Below are positions 7,157 through 15,546 of a stretch of 47,710 nt of DNA, in pieces (within the stretch, counting starts at the first letter, position 1; each line of letters starts with the position of its first letter). Both the position numbers and the translations under genes were made by a program. Origin of the DNA: Lacrimispora defluvii (GTDB lineage Bacteria > Bacillota > Clostridia > Lachnospirales > Lachnospiraceae); contig JAAOXG010000009.1 of assembly GCA_013036995.1 (NCBI GenBank), positions 1 through 47,710 on the forward strand. The letters are read 5' to 3'. The notes under the pieces were generated by a model. That model saw nothing but the letters and a program-made list of their open reading frames with translations. It did no database searches and was not told where the DNA came from.

Positions 7157-8427
7157 GCAGATTATTAGTAATCGGATGCGGCGGTGTTGCCGCAGTAGCA
7201 ATCAACAAATGCTGTCAGAACAGCGAGGTATTTACAGACATCTGCATAGCAAGCAGAACAAAGGAAAAATGTGATGCGTTAAAGGCAAAGCTGGAAGGTA
7301 AGACAAAAACAAGAATTGAAACCGCGAAAGTTGATGCAGATCACACAGAGGAAGTCATTGCCTTAATTAAGAGCTATCAGCCTGATGCCGTATTAAATGT
7401 GGCACTTCCCTATCAGGATTTAACCATTATGGATGCCTGCCTGGCTGCAGGGGTGAATTATATCGACACCGCGAATTACGAGTCGGAAGATACAGAAGAT
7501 CCCCAGTGGAGGGCAATCTATGAGAAGCGGTGTGAGGAGCTTGGCTTTACAGCCTATTTTGATTATTCCTGGCAGTGGAATTACAGGGAGAGATTTGAAA
7601 AGGCAAACATTACGGCTCTTCTTGGAACCGGATTTGATCCTGGCGTTACCAGTGTGTTTTCCGCTTATGCTTTGAAGCATTATTTTGACGAAATTCACAC
7701 CATTGATATTTTAGACTGTAACGGCGGAGATCACGGATATCCATTTGCAACAAACTTTAATCCTGAGATTAATTTAAGGGAGGTATCTGCAAACGGATCT
7801 TACTGGGAGGATGGCCACTGGATTGAGACAAAACCCATGGAGTTTAAATCCAGATACAATTTCCCGGAGGTGGGTGAAAAGGACATGTATCTTCTTCATC
7901 ATGAAGAGATCGAATCTTTGGCTAAGAACATTCCGGGTGTTAAGAGAATCCGTTTCTTTATGACCTTTGGACAAAGCTACTTAACACATATGAAATGTCT
8001 GGAAAATGTTGGTATGCTTTCAACGGCTCCAATAGAGTTTAATGGCCAGAGCATTGTTCCCATTCAGTTTTTAAAGGCACTTCTTCCTGATCCGGCGTCT
8101 CTGGGACCAAGAACTGTTGGAAAGACCAATATCGGATGCATTTTTACAGGGATCAAAGATGGAAAAGAAAAAACCATTTACATCTACAATGTATGCGATC
8201 ATCAGGAGTGCTACAAAGAAGTGGAATCACAGGCAATTTCCTATACAACCGGAGTTCCGGCTATGATTGGCGCCATGATGGTGGTGACAGGACAGTGGAA
8301 AAAGCCAGGAGTGTTCAATGTAGAGGAATTTGATCCCGATCCATATATGGAGGCTTTAAATAAATGGGGACTTCCCTGGGTAGTCTGCGAAGATCCTGAG
8401 ACAGTAACTGTGTGGAGACAGGAATAA
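7153..8427 (+). CDS. Carboxynorspermidine/carboxyspermidine dehydrogenase, saccharopine-dehydrogenase family
   Basis: About 424 residues. The N terminus has the Rossmann dinucleotide site LLVIGCGGVAAVA, then AVLNVALPYQDL and GTGFDPGVTSVFSAY, and NCNGGDHG-like DCNGGDHGYPFATNF in the substrate half. Family members condense aspartate semialdehyde with a diamine and reduce the imine with NADPH, giving carboxyspermidine or carboxynorspermidine. Start ATG overlaps the speE stop and follows GGAGG. The decarboxylase that acts next follows two bases after its stop. The family also includes an enzyme that uses agmatine (carboxyaminopropylagmatine route); sequence reading cannot separate the substrates. 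Saccharopine dehydrogenase itself is unlikely given the neighbours. Confidence 0.88.
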   Translation: MSRLLVIGCGGVAAVAINKCCQNSEVFTDICIASRTKEKCDALKAKLEGKTKTRIETAKVDADHTEEVIALIKSYQPDAVLNVALPYQDLTIMDACLAAGVNYIDTANYESEDTEDPQWRAIYEKRCEELGFTAYFDYSWQWNYRERFEKANITALLGTGFDPGVTSVFSAYALKHYFDEIHTIDILDCNGGDHGYPFATNFNPEINLREVSANGSYWEDGHWIETKPMEFKSRYNFPEVGEKDMYLLHHEEIESLAKNIPGVKRIRFFMTFGQSYLTHMKCLENVGMLSTAPIEFNGQSIVPIQFLKALLPDPASLGPRTVGKTNIGCIFTGIKDGKEKTIYIYNVCDHQECYKEVESQAISYTTGVPAMIGAMMVVTGQWKKPGVFNVEEFDPDPYMEALNKWGLPWVVCEDPETVTVWRQE

Positions 8428-8429
8428 TC

Positions 8430-9551
8430 ATGAAGATAGAGGAACTAAAGACTCCCTGCTACGTAATTGATGAGGGAAGGCTGACTGATAATCTTAAGAT
8501 TTTAAATGGGGTAAGAGAGAGAACCGGATGCAGCATTCTTCTTGCACAAAAGGCATTTTCCTGCTTTGCAGAGTATCCGTTAATTGCAAAATACATTGAC
8601 GGGACCACTGCAAGCGGTCTGTATGAAGCCAGACTTGGCAAAGAGGAGATGGGACTTTCAAACCATGTTTTTGCCCCTGCTTATAAGGAAGCGGATTTTG
8701 AAGAACTGACAAATATCTGTGACCACATTGTATTTAACTCTTTTTCCCAATTGAAAAAGTATAAGGACTGCCTTAAGGGCGTAAATGCCGGTATCCGGGT
8801 AAATCCTCAATGTTCCACACAAGATGGGCATGCCATTTATGATCCCTGTGCACCCGGCTCCAGGCTGGGTGTGACTAGGGAGCAGTTTGAGGAGGAATAT
8901 CTGCCTTATATCTCCGGCATTCATTTTCATACTCTTTGTGAGCAGAATGCAGATGCACTGAAAATCACTCTGGATGCGGTGGAAGAACAGTTCGGAGAAT
9001 ATTTTTCCCGGTTATCCTGGATTAATATGGGCGGAGGACATCATATAACCAGAGCGGATTATGATCTGGAGCTTTTGGAATCCTGTATTAAAAGAATTCA
9101 GGACCGGTACGGGCTTCGTGTTTATTTAGAACCTGGAGAGGCAGTTGCTTTAAATGCTGGTTATTTAGTAACAGAAGTGCTTGATGTGGTGGATAACGGA
9201 ATTAAGACCTTAATTCTTGACGCTTCCGCAGCCTGCCATATGCCGGATGTACTGGAAATGCCATATCGTCCCCCATTAAAGGACAGCGCAGATCCGGGAG
9301 AGAAATCTTTTACTTACCGCCTCTCTTCCTGTACCTGCCTGGCTGGAGATGTAATCGGAGATTATTCCTTTGACCATGAGATAAAGCCTGGAGATAAACT
9401 GTATTTTATGGACATGGCTATTTACTCCATGGTAAAAAACAACACATTTAACGGCATGCCACTTCCTTCCATAGCAATTATGGATCAGGATGGAGAATGC
9501 CGCATTATAAAAGAATTTGGTTACGAAGATTTTAAAAACAGGCTGTCTTAA
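8430..9551 (+). CDS. nspC: Carboxynorspermidine/carboxyspermidine decarboxylase
   Basis: A 373-residue alanine-racemase-fold PLP enzyme. KTPCYVIDEGRL opens the protein and the PLP lysine is in ILLAQKAFSCF near residue 41. SGIHFHTLCEQ, NMGGGHH, YLEPGEAVAL and the subunit-spanning active-site SSCTCLAGDVIGDY follow in the order seen in NspC. It removes the carboxyl group from the preceding enzyme's product to give spermidine or norspermidine. A GTG at 8412 is in frame, but the ATG at 8430 gives the standard N terminus; GTGGAGACAGG supplies the ribosome site. With the preceding dehydrogenase it forms the SAM-independent triamine pathway described in Vibrio and in gut bacteria. Confidence 0.9.
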   Translation: MKIEELKTPCYVIDEGRLTDNLKILNGVRERTGCSILLAQKAFSCFAEYPLIAKYIDGTTASGLYEARLGKEEMGLSNHVFAPAYKEADFEELTNICDHIVFNSFSQLKKYKDCLKGVNAGIRVNPQCSTQDGHAIYDPCAPGSRLGVTREQFEEEYLPYISGIHFHTLCEQNADALKITLDAVEEQFGEYFSRLSWINMGGGHHITRADYDLELLESCIKRIQDRYGLRVYLEPGEAVALNAGYLVTEVLDVVDNGIKTLILDASAACHMPDVLEMPYRPPLKDSADPGEKSFTYRLSSCTCLAGDVIGDYSFDHEIKPGDKLYFMDMAIYSMVKNNTFNGMPLPSIAIMDQDGECRIIKEFGYEDFKNRLS

Positions 9552-9575
9552 TGGGCCTGATATGAGGAATGAAAT

Positions 9576-10730
9576 ATGATAAAGCGATCCACACTGCCGG
9601 CAGAGGAAGGATTTTACATGCCGGGGGAATTTGAACCTCACAGAGGCTGCATCATGATCTGGCCCAGAAGGCCGGGCTCCTGGCCATATGGGGCGGTAAA
9701 AGCAAGAAAGGCTTTTGCGGAAATTGCAGAAGCCATTGCAGACAGTGAGCAGTTAATCATGCTGACCCATGAAGATACGTATGACAATGCCAGAGCCATG
9801 CTTTCTGATCGGATTGAAGTGATGGTGATGGAATCTGACGATGCGTGGGCGAGAGATGTTGGTCCTACTTTTGTGAAAGACAAGTCAGGTCGTGTCAGGG
9901 GAATTGACTGGCAGTTTAATGCCTGGGGAGGTACCTTTGACGGCCTGTATCAGGACTGGGAGAAGGATAACCTTCTTGCTGGCCGGTTTTGTGAAAAGCT
10001 GGGATATGAAGTTTATGATGCCGGACATTTCGTTCTGGAAGGCGGTTCCATTCATTCGGATGGGGAAGGGACGGTTCTGGTAACGGAAAGCTGTCTCTTA
10101 AGTAAGGGGAGAAATCCACTTTTGACCAAGGAGCAAATTGAGGCAAAGCTTAAGGAATATCTGGGAGCGGAGAAAATTATCTGGCTGAAGTATGGCATCT
10201 ATCAGGACGAAACCAATGAGCATGTGGATAATGTCTGCGCATTTGTACGTCCCGGTGAAGTGGTGTTAGCCTGGACTGACGACAGGGAAGATCCTCAGTA
10301 TGAAATGTCTATGGAGGATTTACGGATTCTTGAGAAAGAGACCGATGCAAAGGGGCGGCATTTTGTTGTTCATAAGCTGCCAATTCCTAAGATTCCTGTC
10401 TGTATTACGAAAGAGGAGCTGGCTGGCTTTGCCTTTGAACCCGGTGAAGATGAACGGGAGCCTGGTGAACGGCTGGCTGCCAGCTATGTGAATTTTTATA
10501 TTTCAAACGGAGGGGTAATTGTCCCTCAGTTTGAAGATGAAAATGACAGGGAAGCAGTCCGCATTCTATCTGATTGTTTTCCCGACAGAAAGATTTATCC
10601 GGTCTATGCCAGAGATATTATTGCAGGCGGAGGAAATATCCACTGCATTACGCAGCAGATACCAAAAGGAGAAATAGATGAGAAAGGTAACAGTTGCGGC
10701 AGTTCAGATGAAGTGCTGCGAGGAAGTTGA
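9576..10730 (+). CDS. aguA: Agmatine deiminase
   Basis: A 384-residue member of the guanidino-group-modifying family; converts agmatine to N-carbamoylputrescine and ammonia. Diagnostic motifs are [18 protein letters not shown] at the N terminus, [32 protein letters not shown] and [11 protein letters not shown]. The cysteine in the last is the nucleophile. Start ATG follows GAGGA. The C terminus continues about 17 residues past the usual end and overlaps aguB by 53 bases; the tail ([20 protein letters not shown]) looks like out-of-frame readthrough into aguB rather than a conserved part. The overlap suggests translational coupling with aguB. Confidence 0.95.
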   Translation: MIKRSTLPAEEGFYMPGEFEPHRGCIMIWPRRPGSWPYGAVKARKAFAEIAEAIADSEQLIMLTHEDTYDNARAMLSDRIEVMVMESDDAWARDVGPTFVKDKSGRVRGIDWQFNAWGGTFDGLYQDWEKDNLLAGRFCEKLGYEVYDAGHFVLEGGSIHSDGEGTVLVTESCLLSKGRNPLLTKEQIEAKLKEYLGAEKIIWLKYGIYQDETNEHVDNVCAFVRPGEVVLAWTDDREDPQYEMSMEDLRILEKETDAKGRHFVVHKLPIPKIPVCITKEELAGFAFEPGEDEREPGERLAASYVNFYISNGGVIVPQFEDENDREAVRILSDCFPDRKIYPVYARDIIAGGGNIHCITQQIPKGEIDEKGNSCGSSDEVLRGS

Positions 10731-11562
10731 TAAAAATATTGCCAATGCAGAGAAGCTTGTAAGGAAGGCAGCAGCAGAGGGAGCCGAAATCATACTGCTT
10801 CCGGAGCTGTTTGAACGTCAATATTTCTGCCAGGAGAGACGATACGAATATTATGAATATGCGAAGCCAGCTGAGGAAAATGATGCAGTCATTCATTTCT
10901 CCAGAATCGCAGCAGAGCTTTCTGTGGTAATCCCGGTCAGCTTTTATGAACGGTCTGGTAACTCCATGTTTAATTCCGTTGCAGTTCTTGATGCAGATGG
11001 GACGAATCTGGGTATTTACCGGAAAACCCATATCCCCGATGACCACTATTATCAGGAAAAATTTTATTTTACCCCCGGAGATACTGGATTTAAAGTATTT
11101 GATACAAGATACGGAAAAGTAGGGATTGGGATCTGCTGGGATCAATGGTTTCCGGAGACAGCAAGAAGTCTTGCACTTTTGGGTGCAGAACTGATTTTTT
11201 ATCCAACTGCCATTGGAAGTGAGCCCATACTGGAATGTGACAGCATGGAACACTGGAGACGCTGTATGATGGGGCATTCTGCCTCCAACATTATACCAGT
11301 TATTGCCGCAAACCGCATCGGTGAGGAATCGGTATCACCCTGTGAGGAAAATGGCAATCAGAGTTCTTCTTTAAAGTTTTATGGATCATCCTTTATTACA
11401 GACAGTACAGGTGCTTTGATTCAGTCTATGGGAAGAGAAGAGGAAGGCGTGATTCTGGCAGAGCTTGATCTGGATGAGATCAGCAAAGACCGCAGAAACT
11501 GGGGACTTTTCCGGGACAGAAGACCGAAACAGTACGAAATTATCTCAGGAAAGATCAAATAG
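10678..11562 (+). CDS. aguB: N-carbamoylputrescine amidase
   Basis: A 294-residue nitrilase-superfamily amidase that hydrolyses N-carbamoylputrescine to putrescine, CO2 and ammonia. The catalytic triad is visible as Glu in [13 protein letters not shown], Lys in [18 protein letters not shown], and Cys in [22 protein letters not shown] near the end is typical of AguB. The ATG lies inside the end of aguA, with GGAG (10669-10672) about five bases upstream. Last gene of the polyamine operon. No convincing terminator lies directly behind it; T-poor hairpin 11612-11651 follows. Together with speA and aguA it completes arginine to putrescine. Confidence 0.95.
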   Translation: MRKVTVAAVQMKCCEEVDKNIANAEKLVRKAAAEGAEIILLPELFERQYFCQERRYEYYEYAKPAEENDAVIHFSRIAAELSVVIPVSFYERSGNSMFNSVAVLDADGTNLGIYRKTHIPDDHYYQEKFYFTPGDTGFKVFDTRYGKVGIGICWDQWFPETARSLALLGAELIFYPTAIGSEPILECDSMEHWRRCMMGHSASNIIPVIAANRIGEESVSPCEENGNQSSSLKFYGSSFITDSTGALIQSMGREEEGVILAELDLDEISKDRRNWGLFRDRRPKQYEIISGKIK

Positions 11563-11611
11563 CAGACGGGTAGTTCCCCTCTCTGATAAAAAAGATTCAT
11601 AATAATGGCTG

Positions 11612-11651
11612 ACTCCCCATATAAATAGTAATAATCAATAAGTTGGGGAGT
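11612..11651 (+). promoter_or_regulatory. Hairpin whose 3' arm carries the ribosome site of the PrcB-like gene
   Basis: ACTCCCCA (11612-11619) is an exact reverse complement of TGGGGAGT (11644-11651), 24 bases apart. GGGGAG in the right arm is the ribosome site of the gene starting at 11657. Pairing would hide it, but the long loop makes the effect uncertain. Confidence 0.4.
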
Positions 11652-11656
11652 GCGCT

Positions 11657-12088
11657 ATGAAGAGACTGTTTAACAGGAAATGGATGATTTTTTTCGGCCT
11701 CGCTATGTGGGTGCTGGTGGTTCGTACCTTAAGCGGGTGTACAGTAAACGGGGATAATGGAAACAAAGTACGGGATATGGATTTCACTGTGGTTGCAGAC
11801 ACGGATATACCCCAGGAACTCAAACAGATAATAGCAGAAAAACAACAGTCACCCTTTAAACTGACTTACAGTGATGATAAAAATCTTTACATAGTAGTAG
11901 GATATGGAAAGCAGGCCAGCGGCGGTTACAGCATAGCAGTCAATGATCTTTATCTCACTGACAATTCCATCGTTCTTGATACGGAATTAATCGGTCCGGA
12001 AAAGGGAGAGAACACAGGAACAGAACCATCTTATCCATTTATCGTGATTAAGACGGAGATGTCCGAACTTCCAGTTGTATTTCAATAA
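11657..12088 (+). CDS. Putative lipoprotein with PrcB_C-like domain
   Basis: A 143-residue protein. The N terminus is a signal peptide (KRLFNRKW then a hydrophobic stretch MIFFGLAMWVLVV) ending in the lipobox LSGC, so Cys28 is probably lipidated and the protein anchored outside the membrane. The mature part carries YIVVGYGKQASGGYSIAV, then LDTELIGPEKGE and a closing YPFIVIKTE, the pattern of the PrcB C-terminal domain (named from a Treponema protease complex). In Clostridia this domain occurs in small secreted proteins of unknown role. It stands alone between the polyamine operon and cysE and has its own terminator. A tentative sigma-E-like TCATAATA / CATATAAA pair 13 bases apart lies upstream; I give it little weight. 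Confidence 0.7.
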   Translation: MKRLFNRKWMIFFGLAMWVLVVRTLSGCTVNGDNGNKVRDMDFTVVADTDIPQELKQIIAEKQQSPFKLTYSDDKNLYIVVGYGKQASGGYSIAVNDLYLTDNSIVLDTELIGPEKGENTGTEPSYPFIVIKTEMSELPVVFQ

Positions 12089-12101
12089 GTAATTATGTAA
12101 G

Positions 12102-12144
12102 AAAATGGCTGTTCTGTAAATAAGTTGCAGAGCAGCTATTTTAA
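12102..12144 (+). terminator. Terminator after the PrcB-like gene
   Basis: A 15-bp stem (12102-12116 with 12128-12142, two G-U pairs) with an 11-base loop; the right arm ends in TTTT and is followed by AT-rich sequence. Confidence 0.75.
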
Positions 12145-12223
12145 ATTTCTCTTTTTTCTTTTGCCGCCATATGTTATACTACATCAAACAGGAGTCGAAA
12201 GTAAGGAGAAGAGGAAGGTTCGT

Positions 12224-12904
12224 ATGATATTAAAAGATATATGGCTTGATGTGAAGGCAGTAAAGCAGCGGGATCCGGCAGCCAGGAATGAACTGGAGGT
12301 CCTGCTTTTGTATCAGGGAGTCCATGCACTTATCTGGCATCGCTTTGCCCACTGGTTTTATGAACATAAGTTGTTTTTTATTGCAAGAATGATTTCCCAG
12401 ACTGCCAGATTTTTTACGCTGATTGAGATTCACCCCGGTGCGAAAATGGGGCATGGAATACTGATTGATCACGGTTGCGGCGTGGTAATCGGGGAAACTG
12501 CGGTTGTAGGGGATAACTGTACGATTTATCAGGGAGTTACTCTTGGTGGCGTTGGTTTAAATAAAGGTAAGCGCCATCCTACCCTTGGGAATAATGTGAC
12601 GGTGGGAGCAGGGGCTAAGATTCTTGGCTCTTTTGAAGTAGGTGATAACTGTACCATAGCAGCCAATGCAGTGCTTTTAAAGCCTCTGGAGAACAATGTG
12701 ACGGCAGTGGGAATTCCCGCACGCCCGGTAAAAATTGACGGTGTTCCCATACCAAAGAAAGAAAGCAATATGGTTACCATGGAGCATTACTGCATGATGG
12801 AAGAACGTGTAAAGGAATTGGAAGAAAAACTTCATAAACTGGAAAACCCGCTTTCAGAAAAGGAAACACAAAATTCAGAGGAAGAGGAGAAATCCCAGGA
12901 TTAG
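12224..12904 (+). CDS. cysE: Serine O-acetyltransferase
   Basis: A 226-residue left-handed beta-helix acetyltransferase; makes O-acetylserine for cysteine synthesis. The alpha-helical N terminus includes LLYQGVHALIWHRFAHW. The hexapeptide repeats contain IEIHPGAKMGHGILIDHGCGVVIGE, IYQGVTLGG and GNNVTVGAGAKILG, with VGIPARPV at the end of the helix. His residues in IDHG and IEIHPG fit the active site. The last 45 residues are charged, coiled-coil-like (MMEERVKELEEKLHKLEN), and longer than in the minimal enzyme. The frame is open back to 12125 but the ATG at 12224, after AAGGAGA and GAGGAAGG, gives the family N terminus. No cysK is adjacent. No T-box or S-box is seen upstream. Confidence 0.94.
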   Translation: MILKDIWLDVKAVKQRDPAARNELEVLLLYQGVHALIWHRFAHWFYEHKLFFIARMISQTARFFTLIEIHPGAKMGHGILIDHGCGVVIGETAVVGDNCTIYQGVTLGGVGLNKGKRHPTLGNNVTVGAGAKILGSFEVGDNCTIAANAVLLKPLENNVTAVGIPARPVKIDGVPIPKKESNMVTMEHYCMMEERVKELEEKLHKLENPLSEKETQNSEEEEKSQD

Positions 12905-12914
12905 AATAAAAAAA

Positions 12915-12943
12915 GTATATTGGAACATGCACCTGCATACACT
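12915..12943 (+). promoter_or_regulatory. Sigma-E-type promoter of sipL
   Basis: GTATATTG (12915-12922) fits the sigma-E -35 consensus GHATANNT except for the last base. After exactly 13 bases comes CATACACT (12936-12943), a full match to the -10 consensus CATACAHT. Transcription would start near 12950, about 34 bases before the sipL ATG. This fits the mother-cell expression known for sipL in C. difficile. Confidence 0.75.
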
Positions 12944-12982
12944 TTCTTAAAGGAATAAAAGAAGGTAAGGCAGGTGCTTTTT
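12929..12982 (+). terminator. cysE terminator overlapping the sipL promoter and ribosome site
   Basis: GCACCTGC (12929-12936) pairs exactly with GCAGGTGC (12970-12977), with an inner ACTTTCTT/AAGAAGGT stem (12941-12948 with 12959-12966), then five T. The 3' arm contains the sipL ribosome site GGCAGGTG. Only transcripts arriving from cysE contain the left arm; those from the sigma-E promoter start after it. Confidence 0.65.
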
Positions 12983-12983
12983 C

Positions 12984-14555
12984 ATGTTGGAGCTGGTGAA
13001 GAAAAACATACATATGAATCGTTGGAAAGGAAACGCCACATCCCAGATTACGCTTGACGATGATTTCATTGTCCCTGACAGCATGGATGATGTGGAGCAG
13101 ATTATTCTTAGTTCCGGTGAGATTACCATGGATTCCGTTAAGAACCAGGCGGAGCGGGTAGTAGTCCGGGGAAAGATGGATTTTACCATATTGTATCGTG
13201 GAGCAGAGGGCGGACTTTGTACGTTAAGTGGGAGCATTAATTTTGAAGAGCCAATTAATGTCCCGGGACTTGATGAGAAAGATTTAGTTTCAGTTACTTG
13301 CGATTTGGAAGATTTAAACGCAGGGATCATTAATTCCAGAAAATTAAGTGTAAAGGCGATTGTTACTCTTCAGGTAAAGGTTGAGACTCTTTGCGACGTA
13401 GATGCTGCCGTAGAAGTGGACACGAAACCCACCTCAGGTGATGCTCCCAGTATAGAAACTTTTCGCAAAAAGGTGGATGTTGCAACAGTTGCACTTCACC
13501 ATAAGGACACGTTTCGGATAAAGGATACCATCAGCCTGTCTGGGAATAAGCCTAATATTGATCATATATTATGGAATGAAATGATATTAAGAGGCGTAAC
13601 CACCAGGCCCACCAACGGAAAGATGATGCTTGACGGGGAACTGATGGGCTTTATTATTTATCAGGGAGAAGGGGAAAATGCTCCCGTTCAGTGGATGGAA
13701 GAAAGTATTCCATTTTCGGGAGAAATAGAGGTTCCGGATGTAACTGAAGACATGGTGCCCGTAGTCACAGTACGGCTGATCCACAAGGATATTGAGGCGA
13801 AACCTGATTCAGACGGTGAGATGCGTGAAATTGATGTGGATGCAGTTCTGGAACTGGATATGAAGCTCTATAAAGAAGAGAGTATGGAGCTTTTAAATGA
13901 CTTATATTCTACAAACCGTGATCTTACGCTCCAGACAGGAGAAGCCTGTTTTGATAAGATCCTGACCAAGAACATGAGCAAATGTAAAATAGTTGAGAAA
14001 ATAACCCTGGAACAGGCGGATCGGATACTTCAGATCTGTCATAGTGAGGGTATCGTTAAAATTGACGATACGGAAGTGAAGGAAGACGGACTTCATGTGG
14101 AGGGTGTTCTGGAAGTTAAGATCCTATATATGACCTCTGATGACAAACAGCCCATTCAATGTGCAGTGGAGGATATTCCGTTCCATTTCCTGATCGAGGC
14201 TCCTGGAATTAATGATTCCACCATCTGCCAGCTGAATTCTGGGCTGGAGCAGTTAAGTGCTGTTATGATTGGCGGAGGAAACGTTGAGGTGAAAGCAACC
14301 ATTTCCCTCGATCTTCTGGCCTTACAGCCGGTTTGCGAACAAATTATTACCGGAGTTACAGATTCCCCCATGGACTTAAATAAATTACAAAAACTTCCTG
14401 GAATTGTTGGTTATATTGTTCAGCCTGGCGACACTCTGTGGAAAATTGCTAAAAAATTCCATACAACTGTTGATACCATAATGAACACCAATGGTCTTAC
14501 GGAAAGTACGATTAAACCAGGAGACCGCTTAATTCTTGTAAAAGAAGTTTCTTAA
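12984..14555 (+). CDS. sipL: SipL-like spore morphogenesis protein (DUF3794 and LysM)
   Basis: A 523-residue protein with no signal peptide. The N-terminal two thirds is built of DUF3794/SPOCS repeats, beginning MLELVKKNIHMNRWKG and marked by recurring acidic strands such as LDDDFIVPDSMDDVEQII, IPFSGEIEVPDVTEDM and IPFHFLIEAPGI. The last 45 residues are a LysM domain (YIVQPGDTLWKIAKKFHTTVDTIMNTN, then LKPGDRLIL-like IKPGDRLILV). This order and length match C. difficile SipL, which binds SpoIVA and anchors the spore coat at the forespore. The ATG follows GGCAGGTG. Expression is probably by sigma-E. Flanked by terminators on both sides, so it forms its own unit. Confidence 0.9.
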   Translation: MLELVKKNIHMNRWKGNATSQITLDDDFIVPDSMDDVEQIILSSGEITMDSVKNQAERVVVRGKMDFTILYRGAEGGLCTLSGSINFEEPINVPGLDEKDLVSVTCDLEDLNAGIINSRKLSVKAIVTLQVKVETLCDVDAAVEVDTKPTSGDAPSIETFRKKVDVATVALHHKDTFRIKDTISLSGNKPNIDHILWNEMILRGVTTRPTNGKMMLDGELMGFIIYQGEGENAPVQWMEESIPFSGEIEVPDVTEDMVPVVTVRLIHKDIEAKPDSDGEMREIDVDAVLELDMKLYKEESMELLNDLYSTNRDLTLQTGEACFDKILTKNMSKCKIVEKITLEQADRILQICHSEGIVKIDDTEVKEDGLHVEGVLEVKILYMTSDDKQPIQCAVEDIPFHFLIEAPGINDSTICQLNSGLEQLSAVMIGGGNVEVKATISLDLLALQPVCEQIITGVTDSPMDLNKLQKLPGIVGYIVQPGDTLWKIAKKFHTTVDTIMNTNGLTESTIKPGDRLILVKEVS

Positions 14556-14560
14556 AAATA

Positions 14561-14600
14561 AGTACCAGACAAAAGCACCTGCTTTTGTCTGGTACTTTTG
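14561..14600 (+). terminator. Very strong terminator after sipL
   Basis: A 17-bp perfect stem (14561-14577 with 14580-14596; the innermost bases form the loop) followed by a short T run. Confidence 0.9.
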
Positions 14601-14652
14601 ACAGTGATCTACTGAATGATTTTAGTAAAACAGGGTATTATAAAGATTGCTA

Positions 14653-14682
14653 TTCACATATCGGCAAGTACTGTTATATAAT
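14653..14682 (+). promoter_or_regulatory. Sigma-A promoter before the GIY-YIG gene leader
   Basis: TTCACA (14653-14658, five of six consensus bases), 18-base spacer, perfect TATAAT (14677-14682). Predicted start near 14690, giving a leader of about 150 bases. Confidence 0.65.
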
Positions 14683-14689
14683 ATATTAT

Positions 14690-14801
14690 AGCTTAAGCTT
14701 TGTTCAACCATCGACGGCGCCATAACGCATCCAGCTGGTGCTTAAGATAGATGACAGGTTAGCCTGGGCGGTAGTGACGCGATTGCAAGGCGTTATTACC
14801 G
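14690..14801 (+). ncRNA. Structured leader or small RNA of unknown class
   Basis: Three nested or consecutive helices lie in a GC-rich island inside an AT-rich spacer: CTTAAGC/GCTTAAG (14692-14698 with 14740-14746), CAGG/CCTG (14755-14758 with 14763-14766), and a 12-bp stem CGGTAGTGACGC/GCGTTATTACCG (14769-14780 with 14790-14801, two G-U pairs, nine-base loop). Only TTT follows, so it is not a clear terminator, and the RNA probably continues into the gene at 14838. I recognise no known class. Confidence 0.4.
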
Positions 14802-14837
14802 TTTACATAGCATCATATTTACAGATGGAGAAGGAAA

Positions 14838-15092
14838 ATGAATTATACTTATTTGGTCAAATGTGCGGATAATACTCTCTACTGCGGATGGACAAACCAT
14901 TTGGAAAAAAGATTGGAAGCCCATAACCAGGGAAAGGGTGCCAAATACACAAAGACAAGAAGACCGGTGGAACTGGTTTATTATGAATCTTATCCAACAA
15001 AGGAAGAGGCTATGCGCCGTGAAGTACAGATTAAAAAGCTTTCCAGAAAGGACAAGCTGTTCCTGATCGAAAAATCTGAAACTCTCCATTGA
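14838..15092 (+). CDS. GIY-YIG domain protein, UPF0213/YhbQ group
   Basis: An 84-residue protein consisting of one GIY-YIG nuclease domain. The motif halves are YTYLVKCADNTLYCGWT, with the catalytic Arg in LEKRLEAHN, then KYTKTRRPVELVYYE, and the Glu in EEAMRREVQIKKL. Stand-alone members of this size (YhbQ/YazA) are widespread; E. coli YhbQ has been reported to cut DNA, but the cellular role is unsettled. The ATG follows GGAGAAGGA. It has its own promoter and a structured leader of about 150 bases, which is unusual for such a small gene. The stop codon overlaps the -35 region of the ppnP promoter. Confidence 0.9.
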   Translation: MNYTYLVKCADNTLYCGWTNHLEKRLEAHNQGKGAKYTKTRRPVELVYYESYPTKEEAMRREVQIKKLSRKDKLFLIEKSETLH

Positions 15093-15120
15093 CTTTTTTA
15101 CTTTCTTACTTTAGTATAGT
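15089..15120 (+). promoter_or_regulatory. Candidate promoter of ppnP
   Basis: TTGACT (15089-15094) overlaps the GIY-YIG stop codon. Possible -10 elements are TAGTAT (17-base spacer) or TATAGT (20-base spacer, ending at 15120). The first has the better spacing, the second the better sequence. Confidence 0.45.
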
Positions 15121-15165
15121 AAATTATTACATCAAGGAAAGACTATATTGACGGAGGAATCTGGA

Positions 15166-15483
15166 ATGGATCAGTTTGAGCGTGTAGCAGTAATAAAGAA
15201 AGCAAATATCTACCATGGCGGTAAGGTAACCAGCCGCACAATTTTGTTTGAAGACGGAACCAGAAAGACCCTGGGAATCATTTTACCGGGAGAATATGAG
15301 TTTGGTACAGATGAGAAAGAGCTCATGGAAATTCTTGGCGGTAACTTAAAAGCCCTTCTTCCAGGCAGCGATAACTGGGAAATTTATGAAGCAGGACAGG
15401 CTTTTACAGTACCCGCTTCCAGCAGATTTAAAGTTTCAACGGATGAAGTTACGGATTATTGCTGTTCCTATATAAAGGAATAG
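15166..15483 (+). CDS. ppnP: Pyrimidine/purine nucleoside phosphorylase (DUF1255)
   Basis: A 105-residue single-domain cupin. The protein carries [25 protein letters not shown], then LPGEYEFGT and the closing [11 protein letters not shown], the signature of PpnP. E. coli PpnP phosphorolyses several nucleosides to free base plus ribose-1-phosphate. A TTG at 15148 is in frame, but ACGGAGGAATCTGG places the ATG at 15166 as the start, giving the family's normal length of about 95-105. It stands alone, with a promoter before it and a terminator after it. Confidence 0.93.
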   Translation: MDQFERVAVIKKANIYHGGKVTSRTILFEDGTRKTLGIILPGEYEFGTDEKELMEILGGNLKALLPGSDNWEIYEAGQAFTVPASSRFKVSTDEVTDYCCSYIKE

Positions 15484-15490
15484 AGAAAAA

Positions 15491-15540
15491 AAGAAGACTG
15501 ATCAGGCATTCTGGCTGAATGCACTCAGTCTTCTTTCTAT
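15491..15540. terminator. Bidirectional terminator between ppnP and the hemolysin III gene
   Basis: An 11-bp perfect stem (15491-15501 with 15525-15535) with A-rich left and T-rich right flanks, placed between converging stop codons. Confidence 0.75.
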
Positions 15541-15546
15541 TTTAAG

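Noticed and set aside
14690-14801. tRNA or rRNA fragment
   Set aside because: No cloverleaf with anticodon and T-arm can be drawn on either strand.
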